Assembly (NCBI RefSeq): GCF_036059255.1 | Contig: NZ_CP107947.1 | Location: forward strand, 496,001 to 560,000 | Direction: 5' to 3' | Source of the DNA: Micromonospora sp. NBC_00389 | Lineage (GTDB): Bacteria > Actinomycetota > Actinomycetes > Mycobacteriales > Micromonosporaceae | DNA: 64,000 nt | Shown here: positions 8,543-16,845 of the stretch, piece after piece | Layout: each line of letters begins with the position of its first letter | How positions within the stretch are numbered: position 1 is the first letter of the stretch | Notes under the pieces: generated by a model | The model's input: the letters and a program-made list of their open reading frames with translations, nothing else | Told to the model about the DNA's origin: nothing | Database searches by the model: none | Made by a program: the position numbers and the translations under genes

Positions 8543-8974
8543 TCCGAGGGGCCTCCTCTTTCTAAGACCTGGTTCCGTCGTGGGTTTCACGCACGTCTGG
8601 GGGTGACACCGCCCGACCACCCCGGGGCGCGGGTCGCCGGGACCACAGGGAAGTTGGAGACACCCCTGATGTTCCGATCCGCCGGGCTCCCCACCCGGCG
8701 AGGCGCAACCCTACGCAGGCGACACAGCCACGGACCGCCGCGAAATAGCGGAGGGCGTGGTCGTGGGCCGTACGGAGTGCCACACACCGAGGGTGAGGTG
8801 TTGCCACTGTGACACTCACTGGCCGCTTCCGTGAAGGTGCCGTTATCAAGACGTTAGTTGCCCGCCACGTTGCCGATACTTGAAAAATGATCATAAAGCG
8901 GTCGGGTGGGGTGGCTCTGAGCAGGGAAGACGTGGCCCAGCCGGACCACGGCGGTCCGCGTTGGGTCGGGTTCT
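8543..8974. other. Intergenic region upstream of the peptide importer
   Basis: About 430 bp without a convincing gene. It should hold the importer promoter on the minus strand. The stretch 8838-8905 is locally AT-richer than its surroundings and is the likeliest promoter zone, but I see no clean -35/-10 pair. No tRNA, riboswitch or repeat is recognisable. Confidence 0.5.
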
Positions 8975-9232
8975 GTGAGCTTTCCCCAGTCCGCTCCCGT
9001 GCTTCCCGACGTCCGTCGAGGGCTCGCCGTCTTTGCCCATCCGGACGATGTCGACCTCGGCTGCGCGGCCACCATCACCGGCTGGGTGGATGAGGGCATC
9101 GAGGTCGGCTCTCTGATCATCACCCGGGTGACGCGCGCGATTTCGACGACACCGCGCGAGCCGAAATGCCCCGTTTGCGCATGGCGGAACAGCGAGTCGT
9201 TGGCTAAAGCCATGGATGGCCCGACGGTCTGA
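8975..9232 (+). pseudogene. LmbE/PIG-L family deacetylase remnant (frameshifted, truncated)
   Basis: The first 47 or so codons read like the start of a PIG-L/LmbE zinc-dependent N-acetylglucosaminyl deacetylase. They include the metal-binding AHPDD motif (VFAHPDDVDLGCAATI) and WVDEGIEVGSLIITR. After ...IITR the family sequence continues in another frame (GDARDFDDTARAEMPRLRM), one base off, and that frame stops at ...RVVG. The tail AKAMDGPTV returns to the first frame. So there are at least two frameshifts, and the remaining ~150 residues are missing. No RBS is obvious. An intact ancestor would have been a mycothiol-type or sugar deacetylase. A sequencing error could explain one shift but not the missing C-terminus. 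Confidence 0.75.
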
Positions 9233-9259
9233 CACGCCGGCCTGGGGGCCAGACGGCAT

Positions 9260-9294
9260 CGGCCCCGGCACCGCGTGGGGCGGGGCCGGGGCCG
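9260..9294 (-). terminator. Hairpin downstream of the thioester surface protein gene
   Basis: Arms CGGCCCCGGC (9260-9269) and GCCGGGGCCG (9285-9294) form a 10-bp stem just beyond the stop at 9314. There is no T-tract, as is common for terminators in this window. Confidence 0.5.
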
Positions 9295-9313
9295 ACGGTG
9301 AAACCGAAGCGGA

Positions 9314-10480
9314 TCAGGCGGTGAAGCGCACCTTCCGGCGACGGACCATCAGGACCGTCACCGCACCCGCGGCGAGCAGCAGTACGCCAGCGGTCGCCGC
9401 CGTCGCGATCGGCGAACCGGTCAGCGGCAGGCCGCCGCCGTTGCTCGCCGGCGAGGTGGACGGGGCCGGGCTGGCCGGCGACGAGTCCGACGGGGTGGCC
9501 GACGGAGTCGACGGAGTCGCGCTCGGGGTCGGGGCCGGCGTCGAGGGGGTCGCGGACGGCGTCGGGGCGGCGGTGAACCCGGCCTCGGCCTTGGCGGTGA
9601 CGGTGGCACCGGTGCTGCCGCCGAGGATCAGCTTCTGCGCCTTCTTGGTGCCGGTGAACAGGAACACCCGGCCGAAGGAGACCGAGTCCTGCGCGGTCAG
9701 CGTCACGTTGACCGTGCCGGCACCCTCGGCGGTCAGCCAGAACTGCCCACCGTTGGTGGTCTTGGTGACCGGCTTGCCCTCGGCGTCGACGGCCGCGCCG
9801 CCGGTGGCCGCGACGGTGATGTCACCGGCCGGACCCTTGACCGTGAACGGGCCGGCCTTGCCGCCGACCGTCGCGGTGGCGCTGGCCGGGTCGACGGACA
9901 GCTCGGCCCGCGGCTCCGGCTGGTCGGTGGCGTTCTTGACCAGGTAGTCACGGACCTTCTTGATCACGTCGTACTGCTGCTGCGCGAGCAGGCCCTTCTC
10001 CCAGTCGCCCAGCTTGATCCCGTCGCTGAAGTGCCAGACGGCGGTCTGCGTGCCGAAGTAGAGCAGCGTGTCCAGCCGCTTCTTCTCGATCTTCGCCGGA
10101 GCGGTGGCGCCGGCAGCCGCGAGCAGCGCGGTGGAGTCGGCGTTCGGGTAGCCGTGGGTGAGCACCCACTGCACCTTGCCGAGGTTCTTCACCTGGGACT
10201 TGTCCCAGGTGCCCTCCTCGTACTTCCCGTCCAGCTTCACGCTGGTGTGGTAGTCGATGCAGAACGCCGGCACCAGCTTGCCGTCAATCTGCAGCGCGAG
10301 CGCGGACGTTTCGCGGGCCTTGCCATCGAGCTTCAGGATCACCTTGGTGCCGTCGACCGCCTTGGCCACACCGGTGGCCGGGGCCGCGGCGGCCGGGCCG
10401 GCGATGCCGAGCGCCAGCGTGCCACCGGCGACGGTCGCCAGCGCGATCCGCGCCCAGCGTCGTCCTCGTTGTCCGAACAT
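9314..10480 (-). CDS. Thioester (TQXA) domain surface protein with LPXTG-like anchor
   Basis: Secreted, cell-wall-anchored protein, 388 aa. A signal peptide (residues 1-33) is followed by a TQXA-type thioester domain. The FCIDYHT motif supplies the reactive Cys (about residue 74) and TQTAVWHFSDG supplies the Gln (about 145). In Gram-positive adhesins these form an internal thioester that couples covalently to host or surface amines. An immunoglobulin-like middle and a Pro/Ser/Thr stalk of repeated PTPSATPST units follow. LPLTG, a membrane segment and RRRK at the C-terminus mark it as a sortase substrate. The ATG at 10480 has GAGAGG about 13 nt upstream; a TTG one codon earlier is also possible. 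It is monocistronic. The target of the thioester is unknown. Confidence 0.88.
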   Translation of the reverse strand: MFGQRGRRWARIALATVAGGTLALGIAGPAAAAPATGVAKAVDGTKVILKLDGKARETSALALQIDGKLVPAFCIDYHTSVKLDGKYEEGTWDKSQVKNLGKVQWVLTHGYPNADSTALLAAAGATAPAKIEKKRLDTLLYFGTQTAVWHFSDGIKLGDWEKGLLAQQQYDVIKKVRDYLVKNATDQPEPRAELSVDPASATATVGGKAGPFTVKGPAGDITVAATGGAAVDAEGKPVTKTTNGGQFWLTAEGAGTVNVTLTAQDSVSFGRVFLFTGTKKAQKLILGGSTGATVTAKAEAGFTAAPTPSATPSTPAPTPSATPSTPSATPSDSSPASPAPSTSPASNGGGLPLTGSPIATAATAGVLLLAAGAVTVLMVRRRKVRFTA

Positions 10481-10586
10481 CAAGATTCGTGCACCTCTCC
10501 CCAGGGGTGACCCGCAAACGCGGGCACGCGTGAGTCACTGCCTCCACGGGATGCGCAGCACCCGCGCGCGGAGACGGGACCGAGGC

Positions 10587-10616
10587 ATTATGTGACGACG
10601 GTTGATCATTTGTCAG
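10587..10616 (-). promoter_or_regulatory. Promoter of the thioester surface protein gene
   Basis: On the minus strand CTGACA (10611-10616) and CATAAT (10587-10592) are separated by 18 bp. Transcription would start near 10580, leaving a 5' leader of about 100 nt that contains a small hairpin (CCCGC...GCGGG). Confidence 0.55.
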
Positions 10617-10671
10617 CCCCGAGCGGCGGCATCCGTCGCATGTGACCCAATTGTCGGGGAGGAGGAATAGG

Positions 10672-11364
10672 TCACACGAGTCGGCGGTCCGCCGCCCATC
10701 GGGAGAGCTCGTACCGGTTGGACATCTGAAGCTTGCGCAGCACGTTCGACACGTGCGTCTCCACCGTCTTGATGGAGATGAACAGCTCCTTCGCGATCTC
10801 CTTGTACGCGTACCCTCGGGCGAGCAGCCGCAGCACCTCCCGCTCCCGGTTGGTGAGCTGGTCCAGCTCCGGATCGGCCACCGGCGCGTCCGGCCGGGCC
10901 GCGAAGGCGTCCAGCACGAACCCGGCCAGCCGAGGACTGAAAACCGCGTCACCGTCGGCGACCCGGCGGATCGCCGCGGCCAACTCGTCCGGGGAGATGG
11001 TCTTGGTGACGTACCCCCGGGCACCGGCACGGATCAGCCCGATCACGTCCTCCGCCGCGTCGGAGACGCTCAGTGCCAGGAACTTGACCTGCGGGTGGCT
11101 GCGCCGCATCGCCTCCAGCACCGCACGACCGCCGCCGTCGGGCATGTGCACGTCGAGCAGCACCACGTCCGGCCCGGTGGCCGCGATCCGGGTGACCGCC
11201 TCGGCCACCGTGCTCGCCTCGCCCACCACCTCGACGTGGGCGCCCAGCTCGGCGCGTACTCCGGCCCGGAACATGGCATGGTCGTCCACCAGGAACACCC
11301 GCAGCCGCTCGGGGCGGGCGTCCGCCGGGTCGAGGTGCTCCATCGACTGCTCGGCCATGGTCAT
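10672..11364 (-). CDS. NarL/FixJ-family response regulator
   Basis: DNA-binding output protein of a two-component system, 230 aa. The receiver domain starts at LRVFLVDDHAMF; the phosphoacceptor is Asp71 (VVLLDVHMPDGG), the conserved Ser is in ALSVSD, and Lys is in VTKTI. The C-terminal LuxR helix-turn-helix (LTNREREVLRLLARGYAYKEIAKEL then KTVETHVSNVLRKL) binds DNA as a dimer. The ATG at 11364 overlaps the kinase stop by 4 bp (ATGA), so both are made from one transcript. With a PspC-containing kinase and divergent PspC proteins next door, the pair probably senses cell-envelope stress. The target genes are not evident, though the divergent PspC operon is the first candidate. Confidence 0.93.
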   Translation of the reverse strand: MTMAEQSMEHLDPADARPERLRVFLVDDHAMFRAGVRAELGAHVEVVGEASTVAEAVTRIAATGPDVVLLDVHMPDGGGRAVLEAMRRSHPQVKFLALSVSDAAEDVIGLIRAGARGYVTKTISPDELAAAIRRVADGDAVFSPRLAGFVLDAFAARPDAPVADPELDQLTNREREVLRLLARGYAYKEIAKELFISIKTVETHVSNVLRKLQMSNRYELSRWAADRRLV

Positions 11365-12596
11365 CTGTTCCTCTCCGCTGCGGACGAGTCCCGGGAGATC
11401 GGCAGGATCAACCGGACCTCGGTTCCGTCCCCCGGTCCGGACCGGATCTCGGCCCGTCCGTCGTGCCGCTTCATCCGCCCGATGATCGAGCCGCGTACGC
11501 CGTGCCGGTGGTCCTCCACGGTATCCGGGTCGAAGCCCTTTCCCCGGTCTCGGACGAAGACGCTGATCTGATCCGGCTCCACCTCGGCGTAGAGCGACAC
11601 GGTCTGCACCCCGGCGTGCCGGGCCGCGTTCACCAGCGCCTCCCGCGCGGCGGCGACCAGCGCGCCGACCCGCTCATCGGTCTCCCGGTCACCGACCACC
11701 ACCGCCTCCACCGTGATCGCGAAGGTGTCCTCGACCTCGGCCGCGGCCTGCTCCAGGGCCGCGGCGAAGCGCTCGTTGGGCGACGCGGTGGGCTTGTAGA
11801 GCCAGTTGCGCAGCGAACGCTCCTGCCCGCGGGCCAGCCGCTGGACCGTCTTGACATCGGTGGCGTTGCGCTGGATCAGGGCCAACGTGTGCAGCACCTG
11901 GTCGTGCACCATCGCGGCCAGCTCGGCCCGCTCCTGCTCGCGGATGCGCCCCTCGCGCTCCGAACGGAGCTGGTTGTACGTCCGCCAGAGCACCGGCGCG
12001 GCGACCACGCCGACCCCGGCCAGCCCCACCAGCGCGAAGATCACGCCGTTGATCACCGCGTCGAAGTTCTGCGCCGGCGAGTAGACCGCCGCGACGCCGA
12101 TGATGCCGACCGCGACCAGCACCCCGCCGCCGATGAACCGGAGCACGAAGGCTCGCCGGTCGCTCTCCTCGACGACCGCGCCGAGCCAGGGCACCGGCGT
12201 GTCGCCCCACCGCCGCCGCCGCTCGGGCGCGGACTGGTGCCAGATGACACCGGCACCGACCGCGATGATGGCCACCAGCCAGCCGGCGGTGCCCGCCGCG
12301 CCGACCGAGTCGAAGACCATCACCTGGATCAGCAGGACCCCGAGCCCGATCCCCACGAACGGCAGGAGCTGGGCCACGTCCCGGCGGGGCGGCACCGCGG
12401 TGTCACCGGGCCGCAGCGGCACCACCGCCCAGAAGGCCGCATAGAGCAGCAGGCCGAGCCCGCTCAGCCCGAGCAGCACCATGAACGCGACCCGCACGCG
12501 CAGCACCGAGATGCCGAGGTGGTCGGCGATGCCGGCGGCGACGCCCGCGGCCATCCGGTGCTCGGGGGCGCGGTACAGGCGCGGAGGCGGGGTCAC
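11361..12596 (-). CDS. PspC-domain sensor histidine kinase
   Basis: Membrane sensor of the two-component pair, 411 aa, GTG start at 12596. An N-terminal PspC domain (residues 5-62, RAPEHRMAAGVAAGIADHLG plus a membrane helix) is followed by about four more membrane segments (74-205). The HisKA_3 dimerisation domain has the phosphorylated His at about 231 (AAMVHDQVLHTL). The HATPase_c domain (EALVNAARHAG N-box, DRGKGFD G1 box, GDGTEVRL) completes it. The start is placed upstream of the PspC domain because an internal Met at 15 would truncate it. GGGGAG lies rather far upstream (15 nt). PspC domains in actinobacterial kinases usually accompany envelope-stress or antibiotic responses; the signal here is unknown. 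Confidence 0.92.
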   Translation of the reverse strand: MTPPPRLYRAPEHRMAAGVAAGIADHLGISVLRVRVAFMVLLGLSGLGLLLYAAFWAVVPLRPGDTAVPPRRDVAQLLPFVGIGLGVLLIQVMVFDSVGAAGTAGWLVAIIAVGAGVIWHQSAPERRRRWGDTPVPWLGAVVEESDRRAFVLRFIGGGVLVAVGIIGVAAVYSPAQNFDAVINGVIFALVGLAGVGVVAAPVLWRTYNQLRSEREGRIREQERAELAAMVHDQVLHTLALIQRNATDVKTVQRLARGQERSLRNWLYKPTASPNERFAAALEQAAAEVEDTFAITVEAVVVGDRETDERVGALVAAAREALVNAARHAGVQTVSLYAEVEPDQISVFVRDRGKGFDPDTVEDHRHGVRGSIIGRMKRHDGRAEIRSGPGDGTEVRLILPISRDSSAAERNR

Positions 12597-12782
12597 GATG
12601 CTGATCGGAGGCTCCCCTGGTCACGGTTTCGGGCTGGTCGGGTTCGGTGGATCCGATCGTCACACGCTGCGGTGTCCCGCGACCACGGGGACGCCCCCGA
12701 CATTCCGGCCGCCAGGATCTCAGGGTGGGGTCAGGGTCGGGTCCTGAGGTCGTTCGGGCGGACCTGGCAGCAGGATCGAGGC

Positions 12783-14717
12783 ATGACCGAGGAAGCTGCC
12801 CCGCCGCCCCGTCCCGGGTCGGCACAGCCGGGTGGTGCATCGCCGCCCGCACCAGCCGCGACACCCGCCGGCTGGACCGAGCCCAGCACGTTCGGCCCGC
12901 CCACCGGCGCCGCCACCGGGTTCGGCACCGGCCCGGCCGCCGAGCACGCACCGGGCGACCCGGCCGGCGCGGGCTACGGGCCCGGCAGCACGGGCTACGG
13001 ACCGGGCGGCGCGGGCTACGGGCCTGGTGCCGGCTTCGCGGCCGGCACCGGCTACGGGGCGAGCGGGGCCGGGGGTACGCCACCCGGGCCGGGTGGTCCC
13101 GGTCCGGCCGCGCCGCCACCGCCGCTGGGCGGCGCCGGCTTCACCTCGCGGTACGGGCTGGTCCGGCCGCGCGACGGGCGGTACCTGGCCGGGGTCTGCG
13201 CGGCGATCGGACGAGCCACCAACACCGACCCGGTGCTCTGGCGGGTGCTGCTCGCGGTGCTCGGGTTCTTCGGCGGCATCGGCATCCTGGTGTACGTCGC
13301 CGCCTGGCTGATCATCCCGAACGAGGGCGACACCGCGTCCCCGGTGGAGTCCATGCTCGGGCGTGGCCGGTCCAGCATGTCGCCGGTGACCGTGATCATC
13401 CTGGGCATCCTGGTGGCGGCCAGCTTCGGCTACATCGTCACCGACGCCTTCCGCGCGGTGCTGCTCGGCGCGGCGATCCTGATCGGCGGCGCGCTGCTGC
13501 TCAACCGGGACAGCCGAGGGCCACAGCCCGGTACGCCGGGCGGGCCGGTGCCGTCCGGGCCGATCGGTACGCCACCCGGGCCGGTCCCGCCGGTCGCCTG
13601 GCCGGCGCCGACGTACGGCACCGTGCCGCCCGCCGGCCCGCTGCCGACCGCGCCGCTGGCCGGTGGCGATCCGGCGTACGCCACCACGGGTGGGTCGCCG
13701 ACCGCGCCCGCCCCGGTCGTCGGCGCACAGTCGGCCGCCGCTCCGCAGCAGTTCGCCAGCGCGCAGCCGGTGTCCGGAGCGGGTCCGGTCTCCGGGGTCG
13801 GTCCGGTGTCCGGGCAACCGGCCGGGATGGCTGTTCCGCAGGCCGGCTGGCCCGCGCCCGCCCCCGCCGCCCCGGGCTGGCCGAGCACTGACCTGCCCAG
13901 CACCGGCATGCCCAGCGCCGACTGGCCGTCGGCACCGGTGACCGGTGCTCCTGCTGCCGGTGTCCCGTCCGACTACCCGGTCACGCCGCCGCCACCGGCC
14001 GGATACCGCCCCCCGTTCGCGCCACACGGCCCGTACGCCTCGCCGGCTCCGGCCGCGTACCCCCCGCCGAAGCCGCCAAAGCCACCGAAGCCGCCGAAGC
14101 GACCCCGGGAGCGTTCACCGCTCGGCGCGGTGACCTTCTCGCTGATCTTCCTGGTCCTCGGCGTGGTCGCCCTGCTCGACCTGCTGAACGTCTTCGACGT
14201 CGGCGCGTCGGCGTACTTCGCGGCCGCGTTGGCCACGATCGCGCTGGGTCTGCTGGTCGGCACCTGGTTCGGCCGGGCCCGCTGGCTGATCGCGCTCGGC
14301 CTGGTGACCGCCGCCGCGCTGGGAACGGCCACGATCGCCGAGTCGTACGACCGGATCCGGGGCGTCGACGGCGCGGTCACCTGGGCGCCCACCGACTACC
14401 GCGACCTCGCCAACCGGTACGAGAACAGCTTCGGCGACGCCGTGCTCGACCTCCGCTCGATCGACTTCTCCAATCGGGAGAGCCAGGTGACCGTAGCGAT
14501 CAACTTCGGCAAGGGGACCGTGGTCGTTCCGCCGAACGTGGACGTCACCACGGTGGCCGACGTCAACGCGGGCGACGCCACCGTCTTCGGCAACCGATCC
14601 GGCGGGTTTGACGGCAGCCTGCGGGAGACCACCGACCTCGGCGCGGACGGGCCCGGGGGCGGGAAGCTGCGCCTGTACATCCATGTCAATGCCGGCAACC
14701 TGGAGGTGACCCGGTGA
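12783..14717 (+). CDS. PspC / LiaF-like membrane protein with long Pro-rich linker
   Basis: Membrane protein of 644 aa, divergent from the kinase. An N-terminal Pro/Gly/Ala-rich disordered region (about 1-115, with repeated GYGPG units) leads to a PspC domain (about 118-175, RPRDGRYLAGVCAAIGR). Two more membrane segments follow, then a very Pro/Ala-rich linker (about 250-445) ending in a PPKPPK repeat and a basic stretch. The four-helix membrane domain and C-terminal beta-domain (FGDAVLDLRSIDF...VDVTTVADVNAGDATVFG) resemble the LiaF-type domain that restrains kinases of envelope-stress systems. AGGA lies 7 nt before the ATG. A role as accessory sensor or inhibitor for the neighbouring kinase is inferred. 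The stop overlaps the next gene as GTGA. Confidence 0.85.
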   Translation: MTEEAAPPPRPGSAQPGGASPPAPAATPAGWTEPSTFGPPTGAATGFGTGPAAEHAPGDPAGAGYGPGSTGYGPGGAGYGPGAGFAAGTGYGASGAGGTPPGPGGPGPAAPPPPLGGAGFTSRYGLVRPRDGRYLAGVCAAIGRATNTDPVLWRVLLAVLGFFGGIGILVYVAAWLIIPNEGDTASPVESMLGRGRSSMSPVTVIILGILVAASFGYIVTDAFRAVLLGAAILIGGALLLNRDSRGPQPGTPGGPVPSGPIGTPPGPVPPVAWPAPTYGTVPPAGPLPTAPLAGGDPAYATTGGSPTAPAPVVGAQSAAAPQQFASAQPVSGAGPVSGVGPVSGQPAGMAVPQAGWPAPAPAAPGWPSTDLPSTGMPSADWPSAPVTGAPAAGVPSDYPVTPPPPAGYRPPFAPHGPYASPAPAAYPPPKPPKPPKPPKRPRERSPLGAVTFSLIFLVLGVVALLDLLNVFDVGASAYFAAALATIALGLLVGTWFGRARWLIALGLVTAAALGTATIAESYDRIRGVDGAVTWAPTDYRDLANRYENSFGDAVLDLRSIDFSNRESQVTVAINFGKGTVVVPPNVDVTTVADVNAGDATVFGNRSGGFDGSLRETTDLGADGPGGGKLRLYIHVNAGNLEVTR

Positions 14718-15367
14718 AGGCCCACCGTACGGACCTGGTGTCGTTCGCCTTCGGGCTGGTGTTCCTGGCGCTGTCGGCCTGGTGGCTGCTCGCCCAACTG
14801 CTCGGGCTCGCGCTGCCGCCGGTCGGCTGGTTCCTGGCCGGCGCGCTCATCCTGATCGGGGTCTTCGGGCTGGTCGGCGCGCTGCGCTCCGGCCGGCCGG
14901 CCCGGCCCGAGCCGACCGACCAGGCCGTCGCCACCGAGCCCATCGCGCCGGTCTCCGGGGCGACCGCACCCGTCTCCGTCGCCGCCGCACCGCTTTCCGG
15001 GGCGACCGCACCGGTCTCCGGCGCCGCACCGACGTCCGGCGCGGGTCTGGCGGCCTGGGACGCCGAACACTCCACCTGGGACGCTCCCGGGCCGGGACCG
15101 GCATCGGAGGCAATCACGGAGGTACGGGTACCGGAGGCTCCGACCGCAGACGTGATCCACCCGGCCTGGCTGGCCCACTCGCCGTCGGAGCCGGAGACCG
15201 CGCCGATCTCCGGTCAGCCCGCCGACGGGAATGACGAGCCGACCACCGGGAGCCTCGCCCGACCGGCCGCCGTGGAGGCCGACGAGCCGACCCTGGTCGA
15301 CCATCCGGTCGAGCGCATCGACGACCACCCGGCGGACGAGCGGGAGGGGCAGCGGCGGGAGTCCTGA
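14714..15367 (+). CDS. Small membrane protein with acidic repetitive tail
   Basis: 217 aa, GTG start overlapping the previous stop by 4 bp, so it is translationally coupled to the PspC/LiaF-like gene. Two membrane helices (about residues 8-28 and 36-57) with a short hairpin between them anchor a long cytoplasmic-looking tail rich in Ala, Pro, Glu and Thr. The tail contains three imperfect APVSGAT-type units (about 75-105). I recognise no catalytic motif. The coupling suggests it works with the PspC module. Such two-helix proteins are commonly annotated as hypothetical in this family of genomes. Confidence 0.8.
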   Translation: MKAHRTDLVSFAFGLVFLALSAWWLLAQLLGLALPPVGWFLAGALILIGVFGLVGALRSGRPARPEPTDQAVATEPIAPVSGATAPVSVAAAPLSGATAPVSGAAPTSGAGLAAWDAEHSTWDAPGPGPASEAITEVRVPEAPTADVIHPAWLAHSPSEPETAPISGQPADGNDEPTTGSLARPAAVEADEPTLVDHPVERIDDHPADEREGQRRES

Positions 15368-15532
15368 CCCTGCGCCTGCCGGCGCGGTCTTCTCGACCGC
15401 TGGGGCGGTGCGGCAGGCGCGGGCAGGCGCATATGCTGGCCGGTGGAGATTTCGCCTCCGCCGGCCGGCCCGTCCCGCCATGGCGGTCCCGCCGCGATTC
15501 CCGTCTCTACCCCCGTCAGGAGCCCGTCCGAC

Positions 15533-16786
15533 ATGACCCAGTCCCCCGCCGTGCGTTCCACCGGTCGGTCCGGTCCGGTCCGCATCGGCGAGCGAGCCGC
15601 CCGTACCCTCGTCACCGAGCTGGCCCGGATCAACGATCCCAAGGCCGCCCTGCTGGTCGGCGCGAGCCCGCAGTCCGCGGTGCTGGCCGCGGCGATCGAG
15701 GCGCTGCTCCCCGGCGACCGGCTCACCGTGGTGGCCGCCGAGTCGTCCAGCGCCACCGCGCTCCGCGAGCACGTCACCGCCCAGGGTCGGTGGGTCGCCG
15801 ACCGGGTGCGCGTGGTCGACTCGCTGGCCGAGGCTGAGGCCGCCGGGGTGGTCATCGCTGGCGAGGCGTTCACCGGCACCGCCGAGGAGACCCGCAGCGG
15901 CATCGAGGACATGGCCAAGTACCTGGCCGACGGCGCGGTGCTGAGCGTGGCCACCACCGCCACGCCCGGCCGGACCACCGGTGCCGCCGCCGAGTTGGCC
16001 CGGCAGGACGCCCTTTACGGCGTCGGCGCCGACCTGGTGCTGCGCAACTCGCCGCCGGTACGGGTCTACCGGCTGCGGTTCACTCCGGCCAGCCCGGCCG
16101 CGGCCGACCGGCTGGCGCCCGCGTACCGGCCGTCGAGCGTGCCGCTGACCCGGGGCATGCACATCGACTCCAACGGGGTGGCCGCGGCGGGCATCACGCT
16201 GGGCCTGGCCGCGCTGGCCCGGGTGGCGCGTCCCTCGTCGAAGCTCTGGCTGCTGCCGGCGCTGGCCGCCGGACCGGTCGCCGCGTTCTTCCGGGACCCG
16301 GAGCGGGACGTGCCGGAGGACCCGAACGCCGTGGTCGCCAGCGCGGACGGGCAGGTCCTGTCCGTGCAGCGCCTGCACGACGAGCGTTTCGGCGACGGCG
16401 AGTGGCTACGGATCGCGGTCTTCCTGTCGGTGCTGGACGTGCACGTCAACCGAGCCCCGGTCGCCGGCAAGGTGGTGGACTACTTCGTCGCCGATGGCGG
16501 CTTCGTCAACGCCATGAAGCCGGACGCCGAGCACAACGTGGCCGCGTACACCGTGCTGGACACCTCCCGCGGCCCGGTGGTGGTCGCGCAGCGGACCGGG
16601 CTGATCGCCCGGCGGATCGTGCAGCGCGCGCCGATCGGCGCGCTGCTGGCGAAGGGCGAGCGCTTCGGGCTGATCCGGTTCGGCTCACGGACCGACGTCT
16701 ACCTGCCGGCCGAGGCTGCCGAGCCGCTGGTCGGGCCGGGCGACAAGGTCGTCGGCGGCTCAACGGTCATCGCCCGCTGGCACTGA
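15533..16786 (+). CDS. psd: Phosphatidylserine decarboxylase with N-terminal methyltransferase-like domain
   Basis: Makes phosphatidylethanolamine from phosphatidylserine at the membrane, 417 aa. The C-terminal half (about 195-417) is a pyruvoyl-dependent Psd: FFRDPERDVPEDPNAVV, the FLSVLDVHVNRAPV block with the conserved His, and GGST near the C-terminus, where cleavage before Ser creates the pyruvoyl group and a very short alpha chain. The N-terminal half (about 20-185) looks like a Rossmann domain (AALLVGASPQSAVLAAAI, VRVVDSLAEAEAAGVVIAGEAF). I read it as methyltransferase-like but see no clear SAM motif. CAGGAG precedes the ATG at 15533; the frame is open 30 codons upstream. It converges with pssA, the preceding pathway step. 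Confidence 0.9.
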   Translation: MTQSPAVRSTGRSGPVRIGERAARTLVTELARINDPKAALLVGASPQSAVLAAAIEALLPGDRLTVVAAESSSATALREHVTAQGRWVADRVRVVDSLAEAEAAGVVIAGEAFTGTAEETRSGIEDMAKYLADGAVLSVATTATPGRTTGAAAELARQDALYGVGADLVLRNSPPVRVYRLRFTPASPAAADRLAPAYRPSSVPLTRGMHIDSNGVAAAGITLGLAALARVARPSSKLWLLPALAAGPVAAFFRDPERDVPEDPNAVVASADGQVLSVQRLHDERFGDGEWLRIAVFLSVLDVHVNRAPVAGKVVDYFVADGGFVNAMKPDAEHNVAAYTVLDTSRGPVVVAQRTGLIARRIVQRAPIGALLAKGERFGLIRFGSRTDVYLPAEAAEPLVGPGDKVVGGSTVIARWH

Positions 16787-16801
16787 CCCCGCGCAACAGA
16801 G

Positions 16802-16832
16802 AACGGGGCGCCGCTGATCGCGGCGCCCCGTT
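16802..16832. terminator. Bidirectional terminator between psd and pssA
   Basis: AACGGGGCGCCG (16802-16813) and CGGCGCCCCGTT (16821-16832) form a perfect 12-bp stem with a 7-nt loop, followed by TTCGCTT. It serves both convergent phospholipid genes. Confidence 0.8.
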
Positions 16833-16845
16833 TCGCTTGCGTGGA

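Noticed and set aside
9424-9560. PTPSAT-type repeats as a genetic satellite
   Set aside because: They encode the Pro/Ser/Thr stalk of the sortase-anchored protein and are explained by that function.
12400-13119. Overlapping frames on both strands between the kinase and the PspC/LiaF-like gene
   Set aside because: Pro/Ala/Arg-rich shadows; the true starts at 12596 (minus) and 12783 (plus) are fixed by domains and RBS.
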